From the NCBI GenBank assembly GCA_017528205.1, contig JAFXPE010000009.1, positions 1 through 64,000 on the forward strand: 64,000 nucleotides of DNA. Direction: 5' to 3'. The notes under the pieces are model-generated. The model worked only from the letters and a program-made list of their open reading frames with translations, did no database searches and was not told where the DNA came from. Each line of letters opens with the position of its first letter. The stretch's first letter is position 1. This document shows positions 44,229 to 52,899 of the stretch, in pieces. A program made the position numbers and the translations under genes. The DNA is from Alphaproteobacteria bacterium. Its GTDB lineage: Bacteria; Pseudomonadota; Alphaproteobacteria; RF32; CAG-239.

Positions 44229-44232
44229 ATAA

Positions 44233-44309
44233 TGGCGCGCTCTGGGCGATTCGAACGCCCGACCCACAGCTTAGAAGGCTGTTGCTCTATCCTGCTGAGC
44301 TAAGAGCGC
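44233..44309 (-). tRNA. tRNA-Arg (anticodon TCT)
   Basis: A 77-nt tRNA read on the minus strand. Acceptor GCGCTCT pairs with AGAGCGC. The D-arm is AGCTCAGCAGGATAGAGC-like, the anticodon arm ACAGC-CTTCTAA-GCTGT with anticodon TCT, and the T-arm GGGCG with TTCGAAT and CGCCC. The 3' CCA is encoded. TCT reads AGA/AGG arginine codons. GCTCTGGGCGATT of its 3' part is found again at about 44081-44093, a partial duplication. Confidence 0.95.
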
Positions 44310-44394
44310 ATAGCTGAAACTGTTGACTGAACAGAAAATTGCATAAAAAATCAACATTGTCAATCATAATTTGTAAATTTTTTGCATTTTAGAC

Positions 44395-44423
44395 TTGCAA
44401 TTTTGCTTGAAAATTGATATATT
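44395..44423 (+). promoter_or_regulatory. Sigma-70 promoter
   Basis: TTGCAA at 44395 and a perfect-looking TATATT at 44418, 17 bases apart. It forces the start of the following gene downstream of 44430. Confidence 0.6.
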
Positions 44424-44469
44424 GTTTTTTGTCGAAATTGATTATTTATTTAGAGATTATATTCACTAT

Positions 44470-44766
44470 ATGTGTAACCAAAAATGTTTTTTATGTATGG
44501 AAAAGACTGAAAAAACTGAAAAAGAAAAGTATCATGATTTTTGCGTTAAGTTCCGCAATGAGATTAAGACGCAGGGTTTGCAACAGGTTATAAGGGATCT
44601 GGTTTCTTCGACCAGTGAAAAAGTCCCGCTCCGAAAGGAATACCTTACACGTGAGTGCAAGAAGAATTCTTTCCGAAACCAGTTCCAGACGGCCTGTGAA
44701 TCGTTGATGATGGATAGACAACTCAAGCCTGCTATCCGCGCAATTCAGCAGGAAATCATGGCCTAA
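44470..44766 (+). CDS. Small hypothetical protein
   Basis: I give 44470 as the start (98 residues); 44497 (89 residues, MEKTEKTEKEKYHDF) is equally possible. A promoter upstream and a terminator right after support a real single-gene unit. The sequence is Lys/Glu/Arg-rich and helical, cytoplasmic, with two Cys in CNQKCFLC that would be lost with the later start. No family is recognised. Confidence 0.5.
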   Translation: MCNQKCFLCMEKTEKTEKEKYHDFCVKFRNEIKTQGLQQVIRDLVSSTSEKVPLRKEYLTRECKKNSFRNQFQTACESLMMDRQLKPAIRAIQQEIMA

Positions 44767-44790
44767 GCGGCTATATACTTTTATTTAGCA

Positions 44791-44832
44791 AACATCCGGT
44801 GCCAGCGTGCAGAAAGACCGGATGTTTTTTTT
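44791..44832 (+). terminator. Rho-independent terminator
   Basis: AACATCCGGT (44791-44800) pairs with ACCGGATGTT (44817-44826) around a 16-base loop, followed by T residues. Confidence 0.85.
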
Positions 44833-44842
44833 ATTTTCTCAC

Positions 44843-44985
44843 CGTCATTCTGAACGTAGCGGAAGCAGAGTGAAGAATCTCGTGAGGCGCTGTGCGGCCT
44901 CGGGTGTTTAATGAAGCGGCTGTATGGTTGACTGCTCCGACTGCATGGCGACGAATGAGATTCTTCGCAGGCGCTCAGAATGACA
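44843..44985. repeat. Dispersed palindromic element, copy C, longer form
   Basis: Ends CGTCATTCTGAACG and CGCTCAGAATGACAG. GAAGAATCTC near 44873 pairs with GAGATTCTTC near 44957. The inside differs from the other copies, with ATGCAGTCGGAGCAGTC-like sequence, so it may be a distinct subtype. No gene lies within 44833-45005. Confidence 0.75.
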
Positions 44986-45005
44986 GTCGGTTTCTTTTTA
45001 GATTC

Positions 45006-45830
45006 TTATTCCATTCCGGAATTGGTGCGCTTTGTTGCCATGGCTTTCAGCGAAATTTCTTTGGCACGTTGCGAGGCAACCATTTGGTGCAATCTCGGAG
45101 AAGCGGCTTTATCCAAAGCATCGTGTCCGTAGGCGTCTTTCAAATCGGTACGGGCATTGTGCTCTAGGAGCAACTTAACCATCGGCTCGTTAAATTCTTT
45201 TTGGCCATGTTGGGTAGAATTAAACATTTCTTGCCCGCTCACAATGTCAGCCAACGGAGTAGGCCCCGGATAAGTGCGCTCATATTTATCAAGCAAAATA
45301 AAGGTTTCGCCCACGCGGTCGTTGACATCGGCGCCGTGTTTGAGACAAATTTCCGCCATTTTTACATCGCCGGAACGCACGGCGTGACGCAAAACGGAAT
45401 CGTAGTTAAAATCAAGCGGACGTTCGGTTGTAATGCCGTTTGTCAGCAAATAATCCAACATTTCGGGATTTTTGTTGTCAATGGCGTAAAACGCCGGAGT
45501 TTTACCGTAAGAGTCATTTACATTGATAAAATAACGACAACCGCACTCAAGCAGGGTTTTTACCATATCCATGCGGTTATGTTCGGCGGCGTAATGCAGC
45601 AGGCTTTTTTCTTTATCCATATCAAAGGTGTTGACGTTGGCGCCCTGTTGCACCAGTTTGCGAATATTTTCCGCCGCATTGTCAGCGGGATTTTTAACCA
45701 CAGTCAAGAGCTCTTTGGTCAGCGCATTAACGCGCTTCCGCTCGGCATGCTGGGCTTTTTTGTTTTGAACAACTTTGCGTGCTTCAAAAATCATTTCTTG
45801 AATGCGCTGTTTAAGAGATTTTACCGCCAT
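45006..45830 (-). CDS. Ankyrin-repeat protein
   Basis: A 274-residue cytoplasmic protein. After a basic N-terminal helix (about 1-48), four to five ankyrin repeats are seen: AAENIRKLVQQGANVN, EKSLLHYAAEHNRMDMVKTLLECGC, YGKTPAFYAIDNKNPEMLDYLLTNG, DSVLRHAVRSGDVKMAEICLKHGADVN and MVKLLLEHNARTDLKDAYGHDALDKA. An interruption near 190-210 separates the last repeat. Such proteins bind other proteins. Many host-associated alphaproteobacteria use them as effectors, but there is no export signal here. AAGGG precedes the ATG and a consensus promoter lies 55 bases farther upstream. Confidence 0.9.
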   Translation of the reverse strand: MAVKSLKQRIQEMIFEARKVVQNKKAQHAERKRVNALTKELLTVVKNPADNAAENIRKLVQQGANVNTFDMDKEKSLLHYAAEHNRMDMVKTLLECGCRYFINVNDSYGKTPAFYAIDNKNPEMLDYLLTNGITTERPLDFNYDSVLRHAVRSGDVKMAEICLKHGADVNDRVGETFILLDKYERTYPGPTPLADIVSGQEMFNSTQHGQKEFNEPMVKLLLEHNARTDLKDAYGHDALDKAASPRLHQMVASQRAKEISLKAMATKRTNSGME

Positions 45831-45861
45831 GTGATTTCCCTTATAATGTGCAACTTATGAC

Positions 45862-45890
45862 TTTATAGCAGATTTTGCGGTTTTTGTCAA
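45862..45890 (-). promoter_or_regulatory. Consensus sigma-70 promoter of the ankyrin gene
   Basis: Read leftward: TTGACA at 45890-45885, 17 bases, TATAAA at 45867-45862, just upstream of the ankyrin ATG at 45830. It is one of the best promoter matches in the window. Confidence 0.75.
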
Positions 45891-45966
45891 CACATAACAA
45901 CACCAAAAAACGCTAAAAACAGCGCTTTTGAGTCATTTTTCCGGTTTTTGCTTTTTCGCTTCAGTT

Positions 45967-47346
45967 TTAAGCTTTTTTCCAAGTTGTGCCGGTTGGGCCG
46001 TCTTCAAGCAAAATGCCGCGTTCTTTGAGCTCGTTGCGGATAGCGTCGGCGGTTGCCCAATCCTTATTCTTTTTGGCTTCGATGCGCTTTTGTATCATCT
46101 CTTCGATTTGCGCGGCCTCGTCGTCGGAATTGGAACCCTTAAACCAAGCCTCCGGATCGTTATACAATAGTCCCAACATATAAGCGCTGGCCATCAGCTC
46201 TGATTTGAGGCGTGAACGCTCTTCCGGCGTTTCTGCTTTGTTGAGGTTATTGACGATTTCGTGCAAATAAGAGAGCGCCAACGGGGTGTTCAAATCATCG
46301 GCCAAAGCCTCAATTACATTGGCGTTAGGCGCAACTTTTTCGGTCGGAACATCGGCGTTTTTGAGCAAAGCGTTATAAAACTTATCCAAAATGCTTTTGG
46401 CGTTTTGTAAGCCTTCAAACGTAAAGTTAAACGGCTGATGATAGTGCGTGGTCAAAAACAGCAAACGCAGCGCCTCGGCCGGAGCTTTTTGCAACACTTC
46501 TTCCACGGTGTAAAAATTGCCCAAAGATTTTGACATTTTTACGCCGTTAATCATCAACATTCCGGTATGTACCCAATAGTGAGCGAAGTTAGTGCCCGGA
46601 AATGCGCCGCAAGATTGTGCCATTTCGTTTTCGTGGTGCGGGAAAATCAAATCCGAGCCGCCGCCGTGAATATCAAAATCGTTGCCAAGCAGTTTGGAAC
46701 TCATGGCCGAGCATTCCAAGTGCCACCCCGGACGGCCGTAGCCCCACGGACTGTCCCATCCCGGTTGGTCGGCATCAGACGGTTTCCAGATAATAAAATC
46801 GGCCGGATTCTTTTTATAATCGGCTACTTCAATACGGGCACCTGCCAGCATTTCTTTCATGGAACGACCGGAAAGGCGGCCGTATGACGGCATGGAGTCC
46901 ACATCAAAGAGTACCTGCTTTTCAACCTCATAAGCGTGGCCGTTTTCGAGCAATTTTTTAACCAGCTCAATCATGTCGCCGATGTATTCGGTGGCGCGCG
47001 GACGATAATTCGGCGCCAAAACATTCAATTGCGCCATATCTTCAATGTACCAGTTATAAGTTTGTTCGGTAATTTCTCGAATTGGTTTACCGGTTTCTTT
47101 GTGTTTGTTCAAAATCTTGTCATCAACATCGGTTATGTTTGAAACATAAGTAACGTGGTCTTTGCCGTAAACGTGGCAAAGCAAGCGATACAACACATCA
47201 TACACCACCGGAGTTTTGGCATTTCCGAGGTGCGCTTTGTCATAAACCGTCGGTCCGCAGACATACATCCGCACATTGTTTTCATCAATCGGGATAAACG
47301 GGACTTTGCGCTGTTTTAAGGTGTCGTGCAGTTGTATTTGTGTCAT
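45967..47346 (-). CDS. cysS: Cysteinyl-tRNA synthetase
   Basis: A 459-residue class I synthetase that charges tRNA-Cys. The HIGH-like motif is PTVYDKAHLGNAKT (HLGN), the zinc site uses VCGPT Cys29 and later Cys/His (WHLECSAMS, GGGSDLIFPHHENEMAQS), and the KMSKS loop is VKMSKSLGNF. The C-terminal helical anticodon domain is followed by the DSDEEAAQIEEMIQKRIEAKKNKDW-type tail, which is typical of the family. It lies after gltX in the same orientation. Confidence 0.97.
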   Translation of the reverse strand: MTQIQLHDTLKQRKVPFIPIDENNVRMYVCGPTVYDKAHLGNAKTPVVYDVLYRLLCHVYGKDHVTYVSNITDVDDKILNKHKETGKPIREITEQTYNWYIEDMAQLNVLAPNYRPRATEYIGDMIELVKKLLENGHAYEVEKQVLFDVDSMPSYGRLSGRSMKEMLAGARIEVADYKKNPADFIIWKPSDADQPGWDSPWGYGRPGWHLECSAMSSKLLGNDFDIHGGGSDLIFPHHENEMAQSCGAFPGTNFAHYWVHTGMLMINGVKMSKSLGNFYTVEEVLQKAPAEALRLLFLTTHYHQPFNFTFEGLQNAKSILDKFYNALLKNADVPTEKVAPNANVIEALADDLNTPLALSYLHEIVNNLNKAETPEERSRLKSELMASAYMLGLLYNDPEAWFKGSNSDDEAAQIEEMIQKRIEAKKNKDWATADAIRNELKERGILLEDGPTGTTWKKA

Positions 47347-47363
47347 ATTTGTTCCTTTTTTTT

Positions 47364-47398
47364 GAAGAGATTCTTCGGCGTTGCCTCAGAATGACGGT
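47364..47398. repeat. Dispersed palindromic element, fragment E
   Basis: GAAGAGATTCTTCGGCG followed by CTCAGAATGACGG, one end of the same family, in the short cysS-gltX gap. Only the right-hand part is present. Confidence 0.7.
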
Positions 47399-47400
47399 TG

Positions 47401-48723
47401 TTATGCTTTTTCGCCTTTGAGGCGTTTTAAGGTTTTTTCATAACCGATGAGCGGCAACAGAGTTTTCAATTCCGGTCCGTTATCTAGCGCGGTTAACGCC
47501 TTGCGAATCGGGTGAAAAAGCTCTTTGCCTTTTTTGCCGCTTTGCTCTTTAACAATATTGAGCCAAGCGTTGAAAGTGTTTTCGTCCCACGGTTCCGGCG
47601 GCAAAACGTCAGCCGCCAAATCGGTGAGCGCCTTATCCTCAATAATCGGTGTTACTTCGTGATGGCAAATGTCGGCCCAAGCTTTGATATCGTCAACAAC
47701 ATTCAAATTCGGACGCACGCGATTCCAAAATTCTTCACTGACATCAACGCGGTCTTTAACGGCCGAATACGGCATTGAACGCACAAATTTGGTATTGAAG
47801 TGCTTTAATTCTTCTTCATCAAATTTAGGTTGTGAGCGGCCGAGTTTGGCAAAATCGAGCGAAGCTGCCAATTCGTCCAGCGAATAATACGGCTCGATGG
47901 CATCCGAGGTGCCGAGTTTGGCCAAAAACGAACAAATTGCCAGAGCTTCAACTCCTTCGGCCTTCAATTCGCGCACGCCCAAGCTACCCAAACGCTTAGA
48001 GAGCTTGCCTTCAACGCCGGTTAACAGCGGCAAGTGAGCAAAAGTCGGAACTTTACCGCCGATGGCTTCGAACATTTGAATTTGCGCCGCGGTATTGGTA
48101 ACGTGGTCTTCGCCGCGCACAATGTGGGTAATTCCGAAGTCGGAATCGTCGATGCAAGACGGGAAATGGTATAAATAGCTGCCGTCTTCACGAATGATAA
48201 TCGGGTCACTCAATTTTTCCGCCTCATAGCGGCAGTGTCCGCGCACAATATCATCCCATTCGATGATGCCCGGATTGAGCTTGAAACGATAGTGCGGTTT
48301 GCGACCTTCTGCTTCAAATTTGGCAATATCTTCCGGCGTATAGCGCAAAGCCTGACGATCATAAATCGGAGCCTCGCCTTTGGCCATGGCACGTTTGCGT
48401 TTGATTTGCAATTCTTCCGGCGTGTCGTAACACGGATAAATGCGGCCTTCGGCAATCAACTTGTCGCGCATGGCGTCATAACGCGCAAAACGTGCCGATT
48501 GGCGCGCTTCTTCGCACCAATTGAAGCCGAGCCATTGCAAGCTTTCCCGCATGGCATCTTCATATTCTTTTTTGGAACGGGCAAAGTCCGTATCATCAAT
48601 GCGAAGCATAAACTTTCCGCCCAGTTTTTTGGCGAGCAGCCAATTAAAAAGCGCCGTACGCGTGTTGCCGATATGCATAAATCCGGTCGGACTCGGCGCA
48701 AATCTTACTTTAATTTCTGACAT
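47401..48723 (-). CDS. gltX: Glutamyl-tRNA synthetase
   Basis: A 440-residue class I synthetase. The N-terminus KVRFAPSPTGFMHIGNTRTALFNWLLA has the HIGN motif, LRIDDTD follows, and KLSKRLGSLG is the KMSKS-like loop. At 440 residues it is shorter than the 470 or more of most GltX enzymes, as expected for the shorter of two alphaproteobacterial GltX forms, some of which also make Glu-tRNA-Gln. A second copy probably lies elsewhere. The gap to cysS is short and holds a repeat fragment. Confidence 0.95.
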   Translation of the reverse strand: MSEIKVRFAPSPTGFMHIGNTRTALFNWLLAKKLGGKFMLRIDDTDFARSKKEYEDAMRESLQWLGFNWCEEARQSARFARYDAMRDKLIAEGRIYPCYDTPEELQIKRKRAMAKGEAPIYDRQALRYTPEDIAKFEAEGRKPHYRFKLNPGIIEWDDIVRGHCRYEAEKLSDPIIIREDGSYLYHFPSCIDDSDFGITHIVRGEDHVTNTAAQIQMFEAIGGKVPTFAHLPLLTGVEGKLSKRLGSLGVRELKAEGVEALAICSFLAKLGTSDAIEPYYSLDELAASLDFAKLGRSQPKFDEEELKHFNTKFVRSMPYSAVKDRVDVSEEFWNRVRPNLNVVDDIKAWADICHHEVTPIIEDKALTDLAADVLPPEPWDENTFNAWLNIVKEQSGKKGKELFHPIRKALTALDNGPELKTLLPLIGYEKTLKRLKGEKA

Positions 48724-48834
48724 TTTTATTACCTAATTTTATTATCTTTAATTTAAGGCATCATACAGACTTTACTTTGTAAATTCAATAGTAAAAAGAC
48801 AGGCGGCGCATAAATTTCGTTTGGATAAAATTAT

Positions 48835-48863
48835 TTGACAAAATTAACGGTTTATGCTACAGT
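48835..48863 (+). promoter_or_regulatory. Sigma-70 promoter
   Basis: TTGACA at 48835 and TACAGT at 48858, 17 bases apart, about 32 bases before the ATG of the ABC protein. The gap to gltX (48724-48894) holds nothing else that I can see. Confidence 0.65.
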
Positions 48864-48894
48864 CAAAATATAAGCAAAGGAAGGTATTATAATA

Positions 48895-51021
48895 ATGGCG
48901 CAAGAGCAGGAAAATACGGCAACTGAGGAAAAAGACGACGAAGAAGAAAAAATCGTTTTGACCAAAGAAGAAAAAGAGGCCGCCAAAAAAATGATAAAAT
49001 CCGTCATTTCTCCAAAAGAGAAGATGGTGATGTACGGTTTGGCCGGTGTTGCCGCCGTGGCAGACACTTTTCGCAAGGTGGTGCCGCAATTTGCTTCTAA
49101 GAGTTATAATTGGTTAGGCGGAAAATTGGGGGCGGATTATGTCGGTTCCAGCGCAACGGATTTGTTCGGTAATGTGGCTTGCTATATTTACGACAGAATT
49201 TCCTTCAAAATGCAAAATAAAATCCTCAAAGATTATGATACCCGTCCGGAAATGGAGCAAAAATTGCTCAATCCGGAGCATATCGGCAATTATGCTCGCC
49301 GTATGGGCGAAAGTGCCGGCAACTATATGGTGCAGAATGCCAAAAAATGGTTGGGATATGCCGGAGTTGTGGTCGGTGCCGGATTAACGGTGGCAAGTTT
49401 GTCGGTGGCGGCGCTGCCGATATCGGCTGCTGCGGCTTCTGCCGCAGTTTTGGGCGGTTCCGGAGTAGTGGGCATAGGTCAGTATTTTATTCAAAAACGC
49501 TTAAAAGAGAAAAAAGTTCAAAACAAAGATGATATTACTCAGGCGCGAAACGATGTTTTTGCGCATGCCAGACAAATGCTGGTTAATTCGCAAATGCGAG
49601 CCAAAACTTTGGCTGATGATCAAGCTTATGCGTCGTTACGGCAAAAACAGTTGGAGGCTCTCCGGCCGGAGCGTTCTTTTTTGAAAACATTGAGCAAGTA
49701 TTTTGTCAGTCTTAAAGGAGTAGAAGTTGTCAGCGGTGCAATTGCCGCCGGTGCGGCATTGACTGCCGGAATGGCTATTGTGCCGGCGGTTGCGCTTACG
49801 GCCGGTGTTACCACCACCATTTCTTCGCTCAATTCGGCCTTTTCTGCCAGATTGGGCTTGGATGAATATAAGGAAACCTTTGCCACTATGTTCAGACGCT
49901 ATAAAAAGGGCATCAAAGATTTTGTTTACGGCAACGAAAAAATTAAAAGCAATGCCAACGTGTTGCAAGTTGATAAAATTGCATATCGTTTCCGCAGTAA
50001 AGACCGCAAAAGTCCGACATTTGGCGAATACAGCGATAAAACCGCATTCACCACAACCGAAGATATCCGCTTCGGGCCGGGGATAACCTTGCTCAGCGGT
50101 GCCAGCGGCTCCGGCAAAAGTACGTTGATTTCGCTGTTGAATCAGGGAGATTATGTGACCGAGGGGGCAATTCGTATCGGAACGGTTAACGAAAACGGCA
50201 ATTTTGTCGGGCAAGACTATCGTGATTTGCAGCATCTGGAAATTAACAAAAATATAGCCTTTGCCGAATCTCAACCGCAATTGGATTTGCTGACGATTGA
50301 CGAGTATATCCGCCTCGGAAATCCGCAAGCCGACAATAAAAAGGTGGAAGAAATCAAAACCATGCTGGGGATTGTTTCCGAGGAGCCGGAAATCGGCAAA
50401 GACGGTAAGCCGACCGGAAAAATGAAGCCGCGTACTTTGGATACGATAAGTACGGATTCCGCCGGAGAAAAAACGCGCTTAAGTATTGCTCAGGCATTGA
50501 TTAAAGATTCGCCGATTATGATTTTTGACGAGCCGACTTCAGGAGTTGATCCGATTATATCCAAGCGAATTGTCGAACACCTGAAAAAACTCGGCGAAGA
50601 GGGGAAAACTGTTGTTTTTACCACGCATAATCCGGAAGATATCGAAATTTTGAAGCCATATCAGGCCATCGATATCGGGTTGCACGTTAAGGGGCAGAAA
50701 GGCAACGACATTAAAAAGTTTGATTTATCAACACCGCGTAATTTGGAAAATTTCGTGAAATTTTTTAAGCAGCGTACGTTGGCGGAAAAACGAGTTAAAG
50801 AAGAAAAGATGAAACAAAAAGTTTCTACCCATCTTGACTATGCTCGTAATTTGGTAAAAAAACGGATGAACGAAGGCACCAACGAGGTAAGCATGGGTAT
50901 CAGCGCCGAAGATTTAATTACCTACAAAAAGATTAAAGGTAAATCTTTGCAAGATGCTACCAAAGAAACGGCCGACCTGTTCGGAAAAATCGGGCGCGGT
51001 AACGGAATAACCATCAGATAA
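48895..51021 (+). CDS. ABC ATPase with unusual N-terminal membrane region
   Basis: A 708-residue protein. Residues 1-35 are very acidic. The next 330 contain few true membrane helices (about 145-200 and 275-310 are Gly/Ala-rich and hydrophobic) and are not a standard exporter domain. The C-terminal nucleotide-binding domain is at about 365-600: Walker A LLSGASGSGKST, a signature region STDSAGEKTRLSIAQ in place of LSGGQ, Walker B IMIFDEPTSGVD and the H-loop FTTHNPED. An insertion with PEIGKDGKPTGKMKPR lies between Walker A and the signature. Residues after 600 are helical. It resembles ABC exporters only in the ATPase. It may be a stand-alone or regulatory ABC protein. Confidence 0.75.
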   Translation: MAQEQENTATEEKDDEEEKIVLTKEEKEAAKKMIKSVISPKEKMVMYGLAGVAAVADTFRKVVPQFASKSYNWLGGKLGADYVGSSATDLFGNVACYIYDRISFKMQNKILKDYDTRPEMEQKLLNPEHIGNYARRMGESAGNYMVQNAKKWLGYAGVVVGAGLTVASLSVAALPISAAAASAAVLGGSGVVGIGQYFIQKRLKEKKVQNKDDITQARNDVFAHARQMLVNSQMRAKTLADDQAYASLRQKQLEALRPERSFLKTLSKYFVSLKGVEVVSGAIAAGAALTAGMAIVPAVALTAGVTTTISSLNSAFSARLGLDEYKETFATMFRRYKKGIKDFVYGNEKIKSNANVLQVDKIAYRFRSKDRKSPTFGEYSDKTAFTTTEDIRFGPGITLLSGASGSGKSTLISLLNQGDYVTEGAIRIGTVNENGNFVGQDYRDLQHLEINKNIAFAESQPQLDLLTIDEYIRLGNPQADNKKVEEIKTMLGIVSEEPEIGKDGKPTGKMKPRTLDTISTDSAGEKTRLSIAQALIKDSPIMIFDEPTSGVDPIISKRIVEHLKKLGEEGKTVVFTTHNPEDIEILKPYQAIDIGLHVKGQKGNDIKKFDLSTPRNLENFVKFFKQRTLAEKRVKEEKMKQKVSTHLDYARNLVKKRMNEGTNEVSMGISAEDLITYKKIKGKSLQDATKETADLFGKIGRGNGITIR

Positions 51022-51026
51022 TTTAT

Positions 51027-51692
51027 TTATTCGGAAGCTTTTTGATTTTCGGCTTCCAAATCGGCGGTCATTTGTGCTAAATCTTCCAAAAACCAATCTA
51101 TATCGCCGTCATCATCATGTAATATTTTGTAAAAGCGCTCGCGATACGCCAGCAAAAAACTGGTTTCGGTAACTTTTATATCGCGAACCTGTATGCGCTC
51201 GCCGTTTTTTACCAAGCGGAAGATAACTTCGATGCTGACTTGGGTGTTTTCATCAACCTTGTTTTCTTTCGGGTTGATGAAAATGGAGCAATGCACATAT
51301 TGCGAATCTTTATCCGCAATAACTTTATCGACGGTATAAGTTACCACGCCTTTTTCAATTTCGAGAGGGTATCCCTTATACAAGGAGGAAGTGTATTTTT
51401 TGAACAGCTCGAAGTATTTTTCTTTTTGCTCCTCGGTCATATCTTTCCAATATTTGCCCACAACAAATTGCGCGGCGTATTCCAAATCGACGTCGTTAAA
51501 CAACAGCGAATCAAGTTGTTCAAACTTTTCCTCGCGCTCGGTTGAGGTCATAATATCGAGAATTTGTTTACCTTTATTATCTACCCAAGCTCGTGCCTCG
51601 TCGGCGGAAAAATCGGCGGCTGATGAAAAAGATGCGGCCAAACAAAAAGTTAAAAACAGTATAATAAGTTGCAAAAAATGTTTTATTTTCAT
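51027..51692 (-). CDS. mlaC: MlaC-family phospholipid-binding periplasmic protein
   Basis: A 221-residue exported protein with a signal peptide ending at SSAA. The rest matches the toluene-tolerance Ttg2D/MlaC family: ARAWVDNKGKQILDIMT, EQKEKYFELFKKYTSSLYKG, VHCSIFI, and VRDIKVTETSFLLAYRERFYKIL. MlaC ferries phospholipids between the outer membrane complex MlaA and the inner-membrane MlaFEDB importer to maintain lipid asymmetry. The other mla genes are not here. It lies between an ABC protein and an amino-acid binding protein gene, convergent with the former and divergent from the latter. Confidence 0.9.
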   Translation of the reverse strand: MKIKHFLQLIILFLTFCLAASFSSAADFSADEARAWVDNKGKQILDIMTSTEREEKFEQLDSLLFNDVDLEYAAQFVVGKYWKDMTEEQKEKYFELFKKYTSSLYKGYPLEIEKGVVTYTVDKVIADKDSQYVHCSIFINPKENKVDENTQVSIEVIFRLVKNGERIQVRDIKVTETSFLLAYRERFYKILHDDDGDIDWFLEDLAQMTADLEAENQKASE

Positions 51693-51748
51693 TTCAATAC
51701 CCTTATAATGAGCTGAGATTGATTAACAGTAACATAACGGTTCGGAAA

Positions 51749-52897
51749 ATGAAAGCATTTTTTATTTTATCTGTAATTTTTGCCGGTTTGCTTTGCCAAG
51801 ATGCACAGGCACAGACCGTGCGTGACGAATTGGGAAAACACCTCAGCTATTCGCACGGGGCGGTGGTTTCGCCAATCAGCAAAAACGGTGACCCGTTGGC
51901 TTATTATGACATTGATCCGAAAAGTCCGACCGGTGTTACGCCGAAATCTCGCCACAAATCGCTGGTTAAGGCAATTCAAAAGCGCGGAAAAGTGCGTTGC
52001 GGCACCAATTTGCAAACCAAAGTTTATGCTTATAAAGAAGACAACGGTTGGTACGGAATAGACGCCGATTTTTGCAAGGCATTTGCTTTGGCCACCTTGG
52101 GCAGCGCAGATAAAATCGAGATGATTAATATTGAACAGCCGGAAATTGTTACGGCGCTCAACTCCGGCAGAATCGACGTTATGCTCAGCGGTTCGTCGAT
52201 GACCGCCAGACTGGAAATGTATAGCGGACTGGAACGCGCCGGAATCCTTTATTATGAGCCGCAGCAGCTGATGTTTTACGATGCCGACGGCTCTAAAGAC
52301 AGCGACTTTGTAAATAAAAAAGTCTGCGTGTTGCAAGATTCCAGTTATTTCAACAATTTTGACGTGTTTAATTTGGAAAATAACTTGAAGTCCAATTATT
52401 TGAAGCTTCCGAGTTTGCGCCTGTTGCGCGAAGCTCTGATGCTGAAGCGTTGCGATATTGCAACCGGCGGCGCCACGTTTTTGAACGGAATGAAAGAGGC
52501 TGTGCTGAGCGAGCATATGACCATATTCGGTGAAGCGATAGCCTATATGCCGGTTTATGCTTTGGTAAAGCGCGATAACGCCGATTTTGTGCAGTCGGTT
52601 CGCTGGATTATCAATGCGTTGCAGTTGGCCGAACAATACGGAATCGAGGCTAAAAACATCAAATTTTTTGAGGCGCACAACAATCCGGAAATCCGCAATA
52701 TGATGGGCGATGATTATGATATGTGGTTGCGTTTAGGCTTGCTTGCCAACTGGCTCAAAGATGCGATTCCGTTGTTGGGTAATTACGGCGAAATTTATGA
52801 GCGCAACCTCGGCGAAGATTCCGATTATCAAATTCCGCGCGGGGCAGGGCGTTTGGCCAAAGACGGCGGCGCAATCAGCCCGGTAACGTTTATGTAA
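51749..52897 (+). CDS. Amino-acid ABC transporter substrate-binding protein, AapJ-like
   Basis: A 382-residue exported binding protein from the ATG at 51749; an upstream TTG is less likely. After the signal peptide (CQDAQA) the bilobal SBP_bac_3 domain shows KRGKVRCGTN, GWYGIDADFCKAFALATLG, INIEQPEIVTALNSGRIDVMLSGSSMTARLE, LKRCDIATGGAT and YGIEAKNI. These are like AapJ/BztA of the general L-amino-acid transporters in Rhizobiales and Rhodobacter. No permease or ATPase gene is next to it, unlike normal aapJQMP operons, so partners must be elsewhere. An N-terminal extension of about 75 residues before the domain is longer than usual. Confidence 0.85.
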   Translation: MKAFFILSVIFAGLLCQDAQAQTVRDELGKHLSYSHGAVVSPISKNGDPLAYYDIDPKSPTGVTPKSRHKSLVKAIQKRGKVRCGTNLQTKVYAYKEDNGWYGIDADFCKAFALATLGSADKIEMINIEQPEIVTALNSGRIDVMLSGSSMTARLEMYSGLERAGILYYEPQQLMFYDADGSKDSDFVNKKVCVLQDSSYFNNFDVFNLENNLKSNYLKLPSLRLLREALMLKRCDIATGGATFLNGMKEAVLSEHMTIFGEAIAYMPVYALVKRDNADFVQSVRWIINALQLAEQYGIEAKNIKFFEAHNNPEIRNMMGDDYDMWLRLGLLANWLKDAIPLLGNYGEIYERNLGEDSDYQIPRGAGRLAKDGGAISPVTFM

Positions 52898-52899
52898 TT

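Noticed and set aside
43981-44232. Open frame of 83 codons in the repeat region
   Set aside because: It translates palindromic repeat and tRNA-flanking sequence.
51767-52678. Antisense frame of 303 codons over the aapJ-like gene
   Set aside because: It is a shadow of a gene with clear family motifs.
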